NCBI GenBank assembly: GCA_902609705.1
Contig: CACLSX010000002.1
Location: 1-64,000, forward strand
Source: an uncultured Pelagibacteraceae bacterium
GTDB lineage: Bacteria > Pseudomonadota > Alphaproteobacteria > Pelagibacterales > Pelagibacteraceae
Reading direction: 5' to 3'
Length of the DNA stretch: 64,000 bases
Shown here: one piece after another, positions 12,292 through 21,675 of the stretch
How the letters are laid out: each line of letters starts with the position of its first letter
How positions within the stretch are numbered: position 1 is the first letter of the stretch
The notes under the pieces: generated by a model
Told to the model about the DNA's origin: nothing
What the model saw: the letters and a program-made list of their open reading frames with translations, nothing else
Database searches by the model: none
Made by a program: the position numbers and the translations under genes

Positions 12292-12448
12292 CCTTTTTAA
12301 AAAACGGAATTAAAAATACAATACAAGCAATAAAAAAAAATATGCTCCCAAACATGGCCCAAAAACTTCCTACACTTGAGATGATGAAACCAATTGAAGA
12401 TATAATGAACAATATCCATCCAATTAGATTTATAGTTTTATTTTTCAT
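12278..12448 (-). CDS. Small (56 aa) two-TM hydrophobic protein between blh and ispH
   Basis: Reverse translation MKNKTINLIGWILFIISSIGFIISSVGSFWAMFGSIFFFIACIVFLIPFFKKDENE; overlaps the starts/ends of its neighbours in typical operon fashion. Not in the ORF track. Confidence 0.65.
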   Translation of the reverse strand: MKNKTINLIGWILFIISSIGFIISSVGSFWAMFGSIFFFIACIVFLIPFFKKDENE

Positions 12449-13338
12449 TTTTTTTCTACCATGAATTCAAGTAAAATATGAGGAAAGGTCAATGAAGCCA
12501 ATCCAACAAATATTATTTTAATAATACTTTCATCTATACCAAATTTTTCTGAAATAAAATAAAAAACAATTAAATACATTATTGCTGTAATTACTGTAAG
12601 TGGAATAATTTTTCTTAAAAAAATAGGAAATCCTTTCATCAAATTTTTATTAATTTCACTAATTAAACTTAGCGAGTGTCTTATAGAATGAAGAAAGCAG
12701 AAATAAATTGTAAAAGCCAATATAGGATTAAAGAAATAGTTTAAAATAATTATTGAAAAACTATCTAAAAAAAGAATTGATCTTAAATCATTATTATTGC
12801 CTCTATATATAAGAAAATTACTTAGCACTGATAATATAACTAAAGGAATTAAAAAATTATTAGCCATAATATTTTCGTCTATTGAAAAATTTAACATTTT
12901 AAAAATTTCGATTGTCTCAGCTTTATGAAACAGTAAGGGTGCTGAGATAACTAATGATCCTTTAATGAAATAAAAAATTTCTAAAAAATTAGCATTTTTT
13001 GTTTCGATAAAGTCACTATCCTCTTTGCCAAAATGATATGCTGCAATTATTAAAAAAAGCGAAAGCAACAATATTGGACTTAAAATCCAAATTAAAACAA
13101 CAAAAATAGCAATACCTATATAAGTTATATAGAACACTTCTGTATTTTTAATCTTATAAATTTTTAAAAGTTTCTTACCCTTTTCATGATCCAGCGCACC
13201 GTGAGAGATACCAATTGTAAGAATTAAAAAAAAACTAAAAAGTATAAACGAATTATTTCTCAATACCTCAAAAGCAGAAAAAAAAATACAGATATTAAAA
13301 AAAATAATAGAATGAAAAAAATTTATTTTGTTGATCAT
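12445..13338 (-). CDS. blh: Brp/Blh-type beta-carotene 15,15'-dioxygenase (retinal synthesis)
   Basis: Polytopic membrane protein with GISHGALDHEKGKKL, AAYHFGKEDSDF, FCFLHSIRHSL and FPHILLEFMVE; His motifs of Brp/Blh. Confidence 0.88.
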   Translation of the reverse strand: MINKINFFHSIIFFNICIFFSAFEVLRNNSFILFSFFLILTIGISHGALDHEKGKKLLKIYKIKNTEVFYITYIGIAIFVVLIWILSPILLLSLFLIIAAYHFGKEDSDFIETKNANFLEIFYFIKGSLVISAPLLFHKAETIEIFKMLNFSIDENIMANNFLIPLVILSVLSNFLIYRGNNNDLRSILFLDSFSIIILNYFFNPILAFTIYFCFLHSIRHSLSLISEINKNLMKGFPIFLRKIIPLTVITAIMYLIVFYFISEKFGIDESIIKIIFVGLASLTFPHILLEFMVEKK

Positions 13339-14414
13339 TATTTAAATACAGCTTTAATAAAAATCCATTTTGGCATCTTTAATATAATGGATAAGTCCTC
13401 GAAAATATTACTTTTATTGGAAAGGAAATTTATTACTGTTTTTGACTTGCTTTTAAACATTTTGAAGAAAATATTTGGCATGATCTCTGGCTTTTCTGCT
13501 AGGACTTTCAAAAAAACATTATCTAAAAATTTATACTTACTTTTTATATTGAAAGCTCTAGTTTGGGTTATTTTATCAATGTTTTGGGTAATATATTCTG
13601 CTTGTTCTTGAATATTTAAGAAAGTATAGCCAGTACTTAAACGCGTCATACCTCCAGCAGTTCCAATATTAATCGTATTTTTGTCGTTTTTAAATTTTGG
13701 ATAAAATAATGGTATGGCCCCAACTTCTTTATAATTAATTTTATATTTTTTTAATTTTAAAGTGTTTTCGATGTAATCAGTAATTTGTTTATCATAATCT
13801 TTTTCACTATCATCTTCCATTTTTGAAAGCCACGTAGTTTCGATTAAAGCTGATTTTTTTGAATAGGGTAGTGTATAGAAAAAATGAACACTTTTTTTTT
13901 GATCACAATCAAAGTCCATTAAATTCATTATTTGATCATCAAAAAAATCTTTTTCGGTTTCAATCTCAACACCTTGAAAGTGTTGCCATAAATTAGAATC
14001 TTTATTCTCAAGATTTGGCAAACTGTTAAATAAAATTGCGTTTTCTGTATTTACTTCACTAATATTTTTAAAGAATTGAATGTTTGGATTTTTATTGATT
14101 TTATTTAAAATTTTTTTGTAGAATAGTCCACTATCAATACTTTCGTAAGGAGTTTCTTTACAATCTTTATATTCAACATTTCCTTTAAAATTGATTGTAT
14201 AATCTTTCCATCTTTTTTTTACACAGTCATCAAACTTGTGAGGTACAGTTTTCCAATATGACCAAGTTTTATCTTTTTTATATTCATCTCTTTTTTCAAT
14301 AATTGCTAAAGTCTTATTTTTAAGTTTATCGTGATACTCTAACTCATAAGCCAATGTTAAACCTGCACAGCCACCTCCAATAATTATGTAATCAAAATCT
14401 TTCATTATACTCAA
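13338..14414 (-). CDS. crtY: Lycopene beta-cyclase
   Basis: DFDYIIIGGGCAGLTLAYEL, KDKTWSYW, FQGVEIET, FFYTLPYSKKSALIETTWLS, GTAGGMTRLSTGYTF. Confidence 0.93.
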   Translation of the reverse strand: MSIMKDFDYIIIGGGCAGLTLAYELEYHDKLKNKTLAIIEKRDEYKKDKTWSYWKTVPHKFDDCVKKRWKDYTINFKGNVEYKDCKETPYESIDSGLFYKKILNKINKNPNIQFFKNISEVNTENAILFNSLPNLENKDSNLWQHFQGVEIETEKDFFDDQIMNLMDFDCDQKKSVHFFYTLPYSKKSALIETTWLSKMEDDSEKDYDKQITDYIENTLKLKKYKINYKEVGAIPLFYPKFKNDKNTINIGTAGGMTRLSTGYTFLNIQEQAEYITQNIDKITQTRAFNIKSKYKFLDNVFLKVLAEKPEIMPNIFFKMFKSKSKTVINFLSNKSNIFEDLSIILKMPKWIFIKAVFK

Positions 14415-15243
14415 TATCTTGCATTATTATCTCATGCTCTTTTATTGTAAGTTTTTTATCTTCTTTTACAAAATATAATTTAATCAAATCACCAATAGAT
14501 AGCACTGTATGTAAGACTTTTCCCAAATTGTTTACATAAATTTTTCCTGATTTATTATAATTTTCTAAGTTTCCTTTTTTTAAGATTTCATTTCCAATTT
14601 GTCTATATACTCGTCTTGCAACCAAAATCGAAAATCTTAAAAAGAATGGAATTTTTTTAATTGATATAAAAGAATTACTATAAAATTTGTCAGCGATTTT
14701 TAAAATTCTTTTAATTTCATCAAAATTCTTTTTTATATAAAACCTATTATTGCCTTCATCTTCAATAACATCTCTTGAAATATTAGTTAATTGCATTGCA
14801 ATACCTAAGTCAATCGCTCCTAAAAGTGCTGATCTTTCTTTAACATTTAAAATTTTTGCCATCATTAATCCAACTGTTCCAGCCACTCTATATGAATAAA
14901 CATATAGATCTTTGTCAGTTTTGATTTCTACTTTTGATTTTATATCAGCCTCTACGCCATCGAATAAATCTTCAATTATTTTTTGTGATATTCCAAATTT
15001 GTTTATTAAAGCCCACATATTTTTAATTATTTGGTTATTTTCATTTTTTAATTTGAAATCTTCTTTGAAAGTATTGAAATTTTTTAATTTCGTATCAAGA
15101 TCATCTTTTTCATCTGCTATATTGTCTATGTATCTACAAAAATCGTACAAATTAGAGCAATCAGAGTAGACTTGTTTTGGTAAAAAGAAACCTGCCCAAT
15201 TAAAAGATTTAGCGTATATCGACAAATAATTTTGTTCATTCAT
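14392..15243 (-). CDS. crtB: Phytoene synthase
   Basis: LYDFCRYIDNIADEKDD, VAGTVGLMMAKIL, AMQLTNISRDVIEDEGNNRFYI. Confidence 0.93.
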   Translation of the reverse strand: MNEQNYLSIYAKSFNWAGFFLPKQVYSDCSNLYDFCRYIDNIADEKDDLDTKLKNFNTFKEDFKLKNENNQIIKNMWALINKFGISQKIIEDLFDGVEADIKSKVEIKTDKDLYVYSYRVAGTVGLMMAKILNVKERSALLGAIDLGIAMQLTNISRDVIEDEGNNRFYIKKNFDEIKRILKIADKFYSNSFISIKKIPFFLRFSILVARRVYRQIGNEILKKGNLENYNKSGKIYVNNLGKVLHTVLSIGDLIKLYFVKEDKKLTIKEHEIIMQDIEYNERF

Positions 15244-16700
15244 TACAAAATTTTATCTAAGACCTTTGCGGATGACAGGACTCCTGGAACACCAGCTCCA
15301 GGATGAGTGCCCGCTCCGACAAAATATAAACCGTCATAAACCTCAGATTTATTATGAAATCTAAAGTATGCTGATTGAGAAAATTTTGGCTGAATTGAAA
15401 AACCAGAGCCATATTTTGTGTTTAATTCATTCTCAAAATAATCAGGAGTTAAATAAAAATCATCTACAATATTTTCTCTTAAGTTAGGTAATAAACTTTT
15501 TTCCATTTTATCAATCACAAGTTTTTTTAGATTCTCTCCTTCGATTGACCAGTTTATTCCTGATTTATTATTAGGTACAGGCACTAATACATAAAAGCAA
15601 TCATGGTCTTTTGGTGCCATACTTGAATCTGTTGCGGTAGGTCTATGTAGGTAATAGCTTATATCGTTATTTAATTTTTTGTTTACAAATATATCATCCA
15701 AGTGTTCTTTGTACTTATCGCCAAACTTTATAGTATGATGTTCAACATTTTCGTATTTTTTCTTTGTTCCAAAATAATAAACAAACAATCCCATTGAATA
15801 TTCCATTCTATTTATCTTCCAATTAAATAAGGTGTTATATTTTTGATTATTTAGCATTTTTGAATAAACACCAGGAGGATCTGCATTACAAATTACGTTA
15901 TCTGCTTTAATTTCATCATCTTCACTTGTCACAACCCCAACAACTCTTTTATTTTCTGTAAGCAAGTTTTTAATTTCTTTACCTTTGATAATTGTAACAT
16001 CTTCTTCTAACATCAATTTCTCAAAACCTTTTATGATTTGTCCCGTTCCACCCATAGAATAATGAATTCCCCATTTTTTTTCTAAATACAAAATTAATCC
16101 ATATATAGAGGTTGTAGTAAAAGGGTTTCCACCCACCAATAATGGGTGCATACTAAATAGCCTTCTTAGTTTTTCATTTTCAATAAAACCACTAACCAAA
16201 GAATAAACAGATTTATAACTTTTTAAACTTAGCAATGCAGGAATTTGCTTAAACATAAATGAAGGTTTATCAAATGGCACATCTGATAATTCTGAATAAC
16301 CCTTATCAAATATTTTTTTTGTAAATTTAAGTAAATTTCTGTAACCCGCAACATCTTTATGATTAATTGTTGCAATCTGTTCTTCCATTTTCTTTTCATC
16401 TGCTGAATAATCAAAATGGCTTCCATCTTCAAAAACAAATCTGTACCAAGTATCCAAATCTTTTATTTTTATGTAATCATCTGGATTTTTATTAAAAAGT
16501 TTAAAAATTTCATAAATTAAATAAGGAGCGGTTATTACAGTTGGTCCACCATCGTAAGTGAAACCGTTACTTTTAAATACTCTCGCTCTTCCACCTAAAT
16601 CTTTTTGTTTTTCAATTAAAGTAACTTTATGACCTTTTGCCCGAAGTCTAAGAGCTGCTGCTATGCCACCAAAACCTGATCCAATTACAATTGAATTCAT
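15243..16700 (-). CDS. crtI: Phytoene desaturase
   Basis: IGSGFGGIAAALRLRAKGHKVTLIEKQKDLGGRARVF, GGTGQIIKGFEKL, GLYFVGAGTHPGAGVPGVLSSAKV. Confidence 0.95.
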   Translation of the reverse strand: MNSIVIGSGFGGIAAALRLRAKGHKVTLIEKQKDLGGRARVFKSNGFTYDGGPTVITAPYLIYEIFKLFNKNPDDYIKIKDLDTWYRFVFEDGSHFDYSADEKKMEEQIATINHKDVAGYRNLLKFTKKIFDKGYSELSDVPFDKPSFMFKQIPALLSLKSYKSVYSLVSGFIENEKLRRLFSMHPLLVGGNPFTTTSIYGLILYLEKKWGIHYSMGGTGQIIKGFEKLMLEEDVTIIKGKEIKNLLTENKRVVGVVTSEDDEIKADNVICNADPPGVYSKMLNNQKYNTLFNWKINRMEYSMGLFVYYFGTKKKYENVEHHTIKFGDKYKEHLDDIFVNKKLNNDISYYLHRPTATDSSMAPKDHDCFYVLVPVPNNKSGINWSIEGENLKKLVIDKMEKSLLPNLRENIVDDFYLTPDYFENELNTKYGSGFSIQPKFSQSAYFRFHNKSEVYDGLYFVGAGTHPGAGVPGVLSSAKVLDKIL

Positions 16701-16748
16701 ATTCCTTAATTTACATTATTTTTATAAAATTTGATAAACTATCTTAGT

Positions 16749-17246
16749 TTAAGAACTTATTTTCTTTATTTCTGTCTTTGTTTCTTCAAGATTTTTATTA
16801 AACAAATTGTCAAGTTTAGACTTATCGACAGATGTTGTAATAATTTTTTTCACAGATTCTACAGCAATATTAATTGATGTATCTTTAATTTCTTTAATGG
16901 CATTATCCTTCATTTGAGAAATTTTAGTTTCTGCTAGACTTTTCTTGAGTTCAGCCGATTTATGAAATTTATCATTCATTTCAATTACAAATCTTTCAGT
17001 TTCATCTTTTGACTGCTGCATAATCTTTTCACTCTCAATTTTTGCAGTATCCAGCTTCTTTTGCGCCTCATCCAATAGTCTTTTAGACTCAGCTCGGAGT
17101 TTTTCACTTTCATCAATTTCATTTTTGATATCAATAATCATTTTGCTCAATAAATTATTAACATTTTGAGGAACTTTTAAATAAATTAGCGCTCCAAAAA
17201 ATATTACAAAAGAAACTGCTACCCAAAATGTTGCATCAAATGCCAT
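16749..17246 (-). CDS. atpF: F0F1 ATP synthase subunit b
   Basis: MAFDATFWVAVSFVIFFGALIYLKVP followed by a charged coiled coil. Start likely at MAFDATFW; the ORF track start at 17282 overlaps the upstream gene. Confidence 0.9.
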   Translation of the reverse strand: MAFDATFWVAVSFVIFFGALIYLKVPQNVNNLLSKMIIDIKNEIDESEKLRAESKRLLDEAQKKLDTAKIESEKIMQQSKDETERFVIEMNDKFHKSAELKKSLAETKISQMKDNAIKEIKDTSINIAVESVKKIITTSVDKSKLDNLFNKNLEETKTEIKKISS

Positions 17247-17826
17247 TATGTTTTTCCATTTCTTTTTTAGAAAGATCTTCAACTATGGCTGAAAGACTAC
17301 TTTTATTTATATCTTCACCAATTAATTGTTTAACTAGATCGGAGGATGTCTCAATTGCAATTTTAGTAATTTTCTCTTGAGAGGTTTTTTTTAATTGGTC
17401 TATTTCTTCTTCAGCTTTTATTATTTCTTTTTCGATATCCTTTTCTAAAGATAATCTTTTATTGTTTATATCGTCCAAAACTTTTTGTCTTTCACTATTA
17501 AAGAAGTTTTTTGCTTCGACTTTTGTATCATGGATAATTTTATCAAATTCTTTAACTTTTTTTTCAGTTTCTTCCCGTTGTTTGTCTGCAGTTTCGATAT
17601 TCTCTAAGATTTGTGATTTTCTGGTTTCAAGATTGTTACTAATCTTTGGTAATATGAACTTAGATAAAATTATAAACAATAATCCAAAAGTAAGTACTAA
17701 CCAAAAAATTTGAGATATCCAAAACTCGGGATTAAGCTGGGGCATACCTCCACTCTCAGCGCTTTGAGCGCTATAAGTAAAGATAAGACTTAAAGCTAGA
17801 AATTGAAAAATTATCTTTTTCAACAT
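17236..17826 (-). CDS. F0F1 ATP synthase subunit b'
   Basis: GGMPQLNPEFWISQIFWLVLTFGLLFIILSKFILPKI, typical of alphaproteobacterial b'. Confidence 0.9.
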   Translation of the reverse strand: MLKKIIFQFLALSLIFTYSAQSAESGGMPQLNPEFWISQIFWLVLTFGLLFIILSKFILPKISNNLETRKSQILENIETADKQREETEKKVKEFDKIIHDTKVEAKNFFNSERQKVLDDINNKRLSLEKDIEKEIIKAEEEIDQLKKTSQEKITKIAIETSSDLVKQLIGEDINKSSLSAIVEDLSKKEMEKHNGI

Positions 17827-17829
17827 TAA

Positions 17830-18057
17830 TTAAAACGCGAAAAGAATAATTAATGCAACAACTAATCCAAATAAACCAGTCGCTTCCGCTAATGCAAAGC
17901 CTAATAGCAAGTTTGGAAATTGCTTTTGAGCTGCAGATGGATTTCTCATTGCACCTGAAAGATAATTTCCAAAAATTATCCCAATTCCAACTCCTGCACC
18001 TGCAAGTGCAATTGCTGCTAGTCCTGCTCCTATCATTTTTGCTGCTTCTAATTCCAT
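17830..18057 (-). CDS. atpE: F0F1 ATP synthase subunit c
   Basis: 75 aa; GAGLAAIALAGAGVGIGIIFGNYLSGAMRNPSA and LLLGFALAEATGLFGLVVALIILF. Confidence 0.96.
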   Translation of the reverse strand: MELEAAKMIGAGLAAIALAGAGVGIGIIFGNYLSGAMRNPSAAQKQFPNLLLGFALAEATGLFGLVVALIILFAF

Positions 18058-18076
18058 TATATCCTCCTTATGTTAA

Positions 18077-18808
18077 TTAATGGTGTAAATTTAATGCATC
18101 ATTCAAATAGATACATGTTAAAATTGCAAATACATATGCTTGAAGAAAAGCAACTAATATCTCCAAACCTGTTAATGCAACTGAAAAACCTAGTGGTAGC
18201 CAGCCCCCAACAATTCCTAAGCTAACTACGAAACCTCCAAAAACTTTCATCATCGTATGGCCTGCCATCATATTTGCAAACAATCTAACTGATAAACTAA
18301 TTGGTCTACTTAAGTATGAAATTATTTCTATAACAACTATTAATGGCAATAAAACCATTGGAACTCCACTTGGCACAAAAAGTTTTAAGTATCCAAGTCC
18401 ATGTTTAATAAATCCAATTATTGTTACCCCTATAAATATAAATGCTGCTAATACAAAAGTTACAATGATGTGGCTAGTGACAGTAAAAGAGTATGGTATC
18501 ATCCCAAACATGTTACAAAATAAAACAAACATGAATAAAGAAAATATGAAAGAAAAGTAAGGCTTAGCTTTCGATCCAGCTGTATCACTTATCATTTTTG
18601 AAATAAAAGAGTAACTGAGTTCCGCAAGTAATTGAATTTTATTTGGTATGATAGATCTCTTCGTGCCTAAATTAAAAATAATTAATATTGCTAGTGAACT
18701 TATGACCATAAACAAACTCGCGTTTGTGAATGAAATATCTATGTTATTTATTTTAATTTCTGGACCAATTCGGTACACGTTGAATTGGTACATTGGATTT
18801 GCTGCCAT
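18077..18808 (-). CDS. atpB: F0F1 ATP synthase subunit a
   Basis: MYQFNVYRI, SLSVRLFANMMAGHTMMKV, GLEILVAFLQAYVFAILTCIYLNDAL. Confidence 0.96.
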   Translation of the reverse strand: MAANPMYQFNVYRIGPEIKINNIDISFTNASLFMVISSLAILIIFNLGTKRSIIPNKIQLLAELSYSFISKMISDTAGSKAKPYFSFIFSLFMFVLFCNMFGMIPYSFTVTSHIIVTFVLAAFIFIGVTIIGFIKHGLGYLKLFVPSGVPMVLLPLIVVIEIISYLSRPISLSVRLFANMMAGHTMMKVFGGFVVSLGIVGGWLPLGFSVALTGLEILVAFLQAYVFAILTCIYLNDALNLHH

Positions 18809-18815
18809 TTGCCTA

Positions 18816-19091
18816 CTATTTTTGCATTTTTTTTGCTGATCTAATAACGTTCATAATTCCAGCTATTACACCAATAAAAAAAAATATTAAAATTAACCAG
18901 GGTTTAGTACCAAACCAATTGTCTAAAATAAACCCAATAATTGTCCCAACAGCTACTGCAGATACCAATTCCGTGCTCATTTTGAAGGCTGACCCCATAC
19001 TTGAGCCTTTATTTCCCTCTTCAGATTTTTTGTCTTTGTCAGTTTTATTTTTTGCAATTTTTAGGCGAGTTTTAAACTGGTCTTCATCCAT
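18816..19091 (-). CDS. atpI: AtpI-family protein (AtpZ/AtpI)
   Basis: Two-TM protein upstream of atpB; VGTIIGFILDNWFGTKPWLILIFFFIGVIAGIMNVIR. Confidence 0.85.
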   Translation of the reverse strand: MDEDQFKTRLKIAKNKTDKDKKSEEGNKGSSMGSAFKMSTELVSAVAVGTIIGFILDNWFGTKPWLILIFFFIGVIAGIMNVIRSAKKMQK

Positions 19092-19093
19092 TA

Positions 19094-21667
19094 TTAAGCA
19101 ACCATACTCTCTGCTTTTTGAAGATCTACAGCAACTAGTTGGCTAATTCCTTTTTCTGGCATTGTTACGCCGTATAGTCTGTCCATTTTAGACATGGTTA
19201 GAGCGTGGTGAGTTACAATAATAAATCTTGTAGATGTAATTTTAGTTAGTTCCGTCAAAAGATTGCAAAATCTTGTTACATTCGCATCATCTAGAGGTGC
19301 GTCTACTTCATCGAGAACGCATATTGGAGCTGGATTAGTAAGAAACACTGCAAAAATTAGAGATAAAGCAGTCAGGGCTTGTTCACCTCCAGATAATAAA
19401 GTTATTGATTGTAATCTTTTCCCTGGTGGACTTACCAACATTTCTAATCCTGCATCTAAAGGATCATCAGAGTCTACTAGCTCTAGTTTTGCACTACCTC
19501 CATTAAATAGTTTGGTATAAACTTCATTGAACTTTCTATTCACTTTTTCAAAAGCATCTAGAAGTCTTTCCCTACCTTTCTGATTGAGTTCAGTAATACT
19601 TTCTTTTAACTTTATAATTGCAGTTACTAAATCTTGTCTATCTTTTTCCATTTTCTTAATTTCATCTTCATATTTTGAAGTCTCTTCATCTGCTCTTAAG
19701 TTAACCGAGCCTAATTTTTCTCTTTCCCTTTTTCTTTCATCAAGCAATTCCTCTTGTGTTACTGTATCTGGATATTCAGATGCATCTTTTAAATTTGAAA
19801 AATTAAGTATCTCCTCTTCTTTTAAATTAAGTTCTGTTGATACTCTTTCTAACAAATCATTTCTTCTTTTATTCAAACCATCGATTGTTGCTCCAGAGCT
19901 TGCTTTTCGCTCTCTTATTTCAATAGACTCTTCCTTTGTTGTATTAAGATTGCTTCTTAATTCGTTAATCTCTTTATCTAGTTCATCTATTAATATTTCA
20001 TTATTACTTTTTTCTTTTTCAGAAATTCTTAAACTTTCAGATATTTGTCCTTTTCTTTCAGCTTGTGTTTGAGGTTGTTTTTCTAGGCTATCTAATTTTT
20101 TTTGTTGAGTATCTTTTCTACTATTTAATTCATTAATCATTTTTTCAGAATTTACCAATAAGTTTTTCCAACTTTCTACTTCTTGGTCAATTATTTTAAT
20201 TCTTTCACTTCTCTTAATTGATTCTTTTTTGATATTTTGATTTGTACTAAATGCTTCAGCGTATTCTTCTTGTAGACTTTTGATTTCTTCGTTTTTCTTA
20301 GTTACTGTTATCGCTAAATCGTTGTCATGCATTTCATTAATTTTTATTTTTAAAAATGAAAGATTTATTTTGCATTCATCTATTAAATTAGTTGCACCAT
20401 TAATATTGTTCTCTGATAGCATTTCTTTTGCTTTTTCTAATTGCTCACTTGCTAAATCAATAGTTTCTGAGTTCTTTTTTAGAGTATCAAGGTTTAGATT
20501 TTCTAGTATTCTCTCTAATTTATCTTGCTCATCTTTTAATTTACTTTTTGCATTTACAAGATCTAAACCTGACAATTTTTCAGTTTCATAGTATTTGGAG
20601 TCGACTGTAATTAAATTTTCTTTTTCTTCTCTAAGCCTTTTTTCATTAGAGTTTGCATCAATGATTATGCTTTTTTCTCTTACAATATCCTCATCTATTA
20701 CACCTAAAGCCTTTCTGATTGATTGTATTTCATCATTAACCCTGTCTTTTTCCTCATCTAAGCTCTTTAACTCTAAATTTAATCTTTGTATTTTTGACAA
20801 GTTTTCTTGATTTTTTTCTCTTATAGGATTTACATTTTTATTCTTTTCAATAATTTTCATGCTTAAATCCTCTAATTTATCATTGAAGGACTTAACTTGA
20901 TCATCAGCCTCATTATTGATCTCATTTTCTACTTTAATTTCATTATCAATTTCTAAAAGACGTAAATAATATAAACCTGCCTCAACTTTTTTTATTTCTT
21001 CAGAAATAGATTTATATTTTGCAGCCTCTTCAGCTTGCTTTTGCAAATTTGCTAATTGTCTTTCCTGTTGTCTTCTTAATTCATCTGCCCTTTTTAAATT
21101 ATTTTCTGCAGCACCTAATCGTAATTCTGCTTCGTGTCTTCTAACATGCAAACCTGCTATACCAGCTGCTTCTTCTAAGATAGCTCTTCGATCTGAAGGT
21201 TTTGCCGTAACCAATGCTCCAATTCTACCTTGACTAATAATCGAAGGTGAATGAGCACCTGTTGACAAATCTGCAAAAAACATTTGAGCATCTTTAGCTC
21301 TAACTTCTTTCCCATTTATATAAAATTTTGAGCCTTTATCTTTTTCTATTTTTCTTCTTATTTCAATTTCATCGAGCTCATTATATTGTAGAGGACCATC
21401 TTTATTGTCATTTGATAAGCTCACTAAAACTTCTGCAATATTTTTTGATGGTTTGTTTGAGGTTCCAGAAAATATAACGTCTTCCATTCCTGAACCTCTC
21501 ATACTTTTTGCTGATGTCTCACCCATACACCATCGCAACGATTCCACTATATTTGATTTGCCACAACCGTTTGGACCAACTATCCCAGTTAAACCTTCTT
21601 CAATCAGGAAATTAGTTTTTTCAGCAAAAGACTTAAATCCATTTAGTTGGATTTTTTTAAATTCCAT
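19094..21667 (-). CDS. smc: SMC-family chromosome segregation ATPase (short, 857 aa)
   Basis: Walker A GPNGCGKSNIVESLRWCMGE, signature LSGGEQALTALSLIFA, Walker B PICVLDEVDAPLDDANV; coiled coils between. Confidence 0.92.
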   Translation of the reverse strand: MEFKKIQLNGFKSFAEKTNFLIEEGLTGIVGPNGCGKSNIVESLRWCMGETSAKSMRGSGMEDVIFSGTSNKPSKNIAEVLVSLSNDNKDGPLQYNELDEIEIRRKIEKDKGSKFYINGKEVRAKDAQMFFADLSTGAHSPSIISQGRIGALVTAKPSDRRAILEEAAGIAGLHVRRHEAELRLGAAENNLKRADELRRQQERQLANLQKQAEEAAKYKSISEEIKKVEAGLYYLRLLEIDNEIKVENEINNEADDQVKSFNDKLEDLSMKIIEKNKNVNPIREKNQENLSKIQRLNLELKSLDEEKDRVNDEIQSIRKALGVIDEDIVREKSIIIDANSNEKRLREEKENLITVDSKYYETEKLSGLDLVNAKSKLKDEQDKLERILENLNLDTLKKNSETIDLASEQLEKAKEMLSENNINGATNLIDECKINLSFLKIKINEMHDNDLAITVTKKNEEIKSLQEEYAEAFSTNQNIKKESIKRSERIKIIDQEVESWKNLLVNSEKMINELNSRKDTQQKKLDSLEKQPQTQAERKGQISESLRISEKEKSNNEILIDELDKEINELRSNLNTTKEESIEIRERKASSGATIDGLNKRRNDLLERVSTELNLKEEEILNFSNLKDASEYPDTVTQEELLDERKREREKLGSVNLRADEETSKYEDEIKKMEKDRQDLVTAIIKLKESITELNQKGRERLLDAFEKVNRKFNEVYTKLFNGGSAKLELVDSDDPLDAGLEMLVSPPGKRLQSITLLSGGEQALTALSLIFAVFLTNPAPICVLDEVDAPLDDANVTRFCNLLTELTKITSTRFIIVTHHALTMSKMDRLYGVTMPEKGISQLVAVDLQKAESMVA

Positions 21668-21675
21668 TCACTGAT

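Noticed and set aside
12108-12464. 118-aa plus-strand ORF in the ORF track
   Set aside because: Antisense to ispH and to the 56-aa minus-strand ORF; translation is low-complexity Leu/Phe/Gln with no family resemblance.
19584-20072. 162-aa plus-strand ORF (and similar Ser/Leu-rich ORFs at 20280-20591 and 20595-20810)
   Set aside because: Antisense shadows of the smc coiled coil; Ser/Leu/Phe composition is the expected reverse complement of Glu/Lys/Asn-rich codons.
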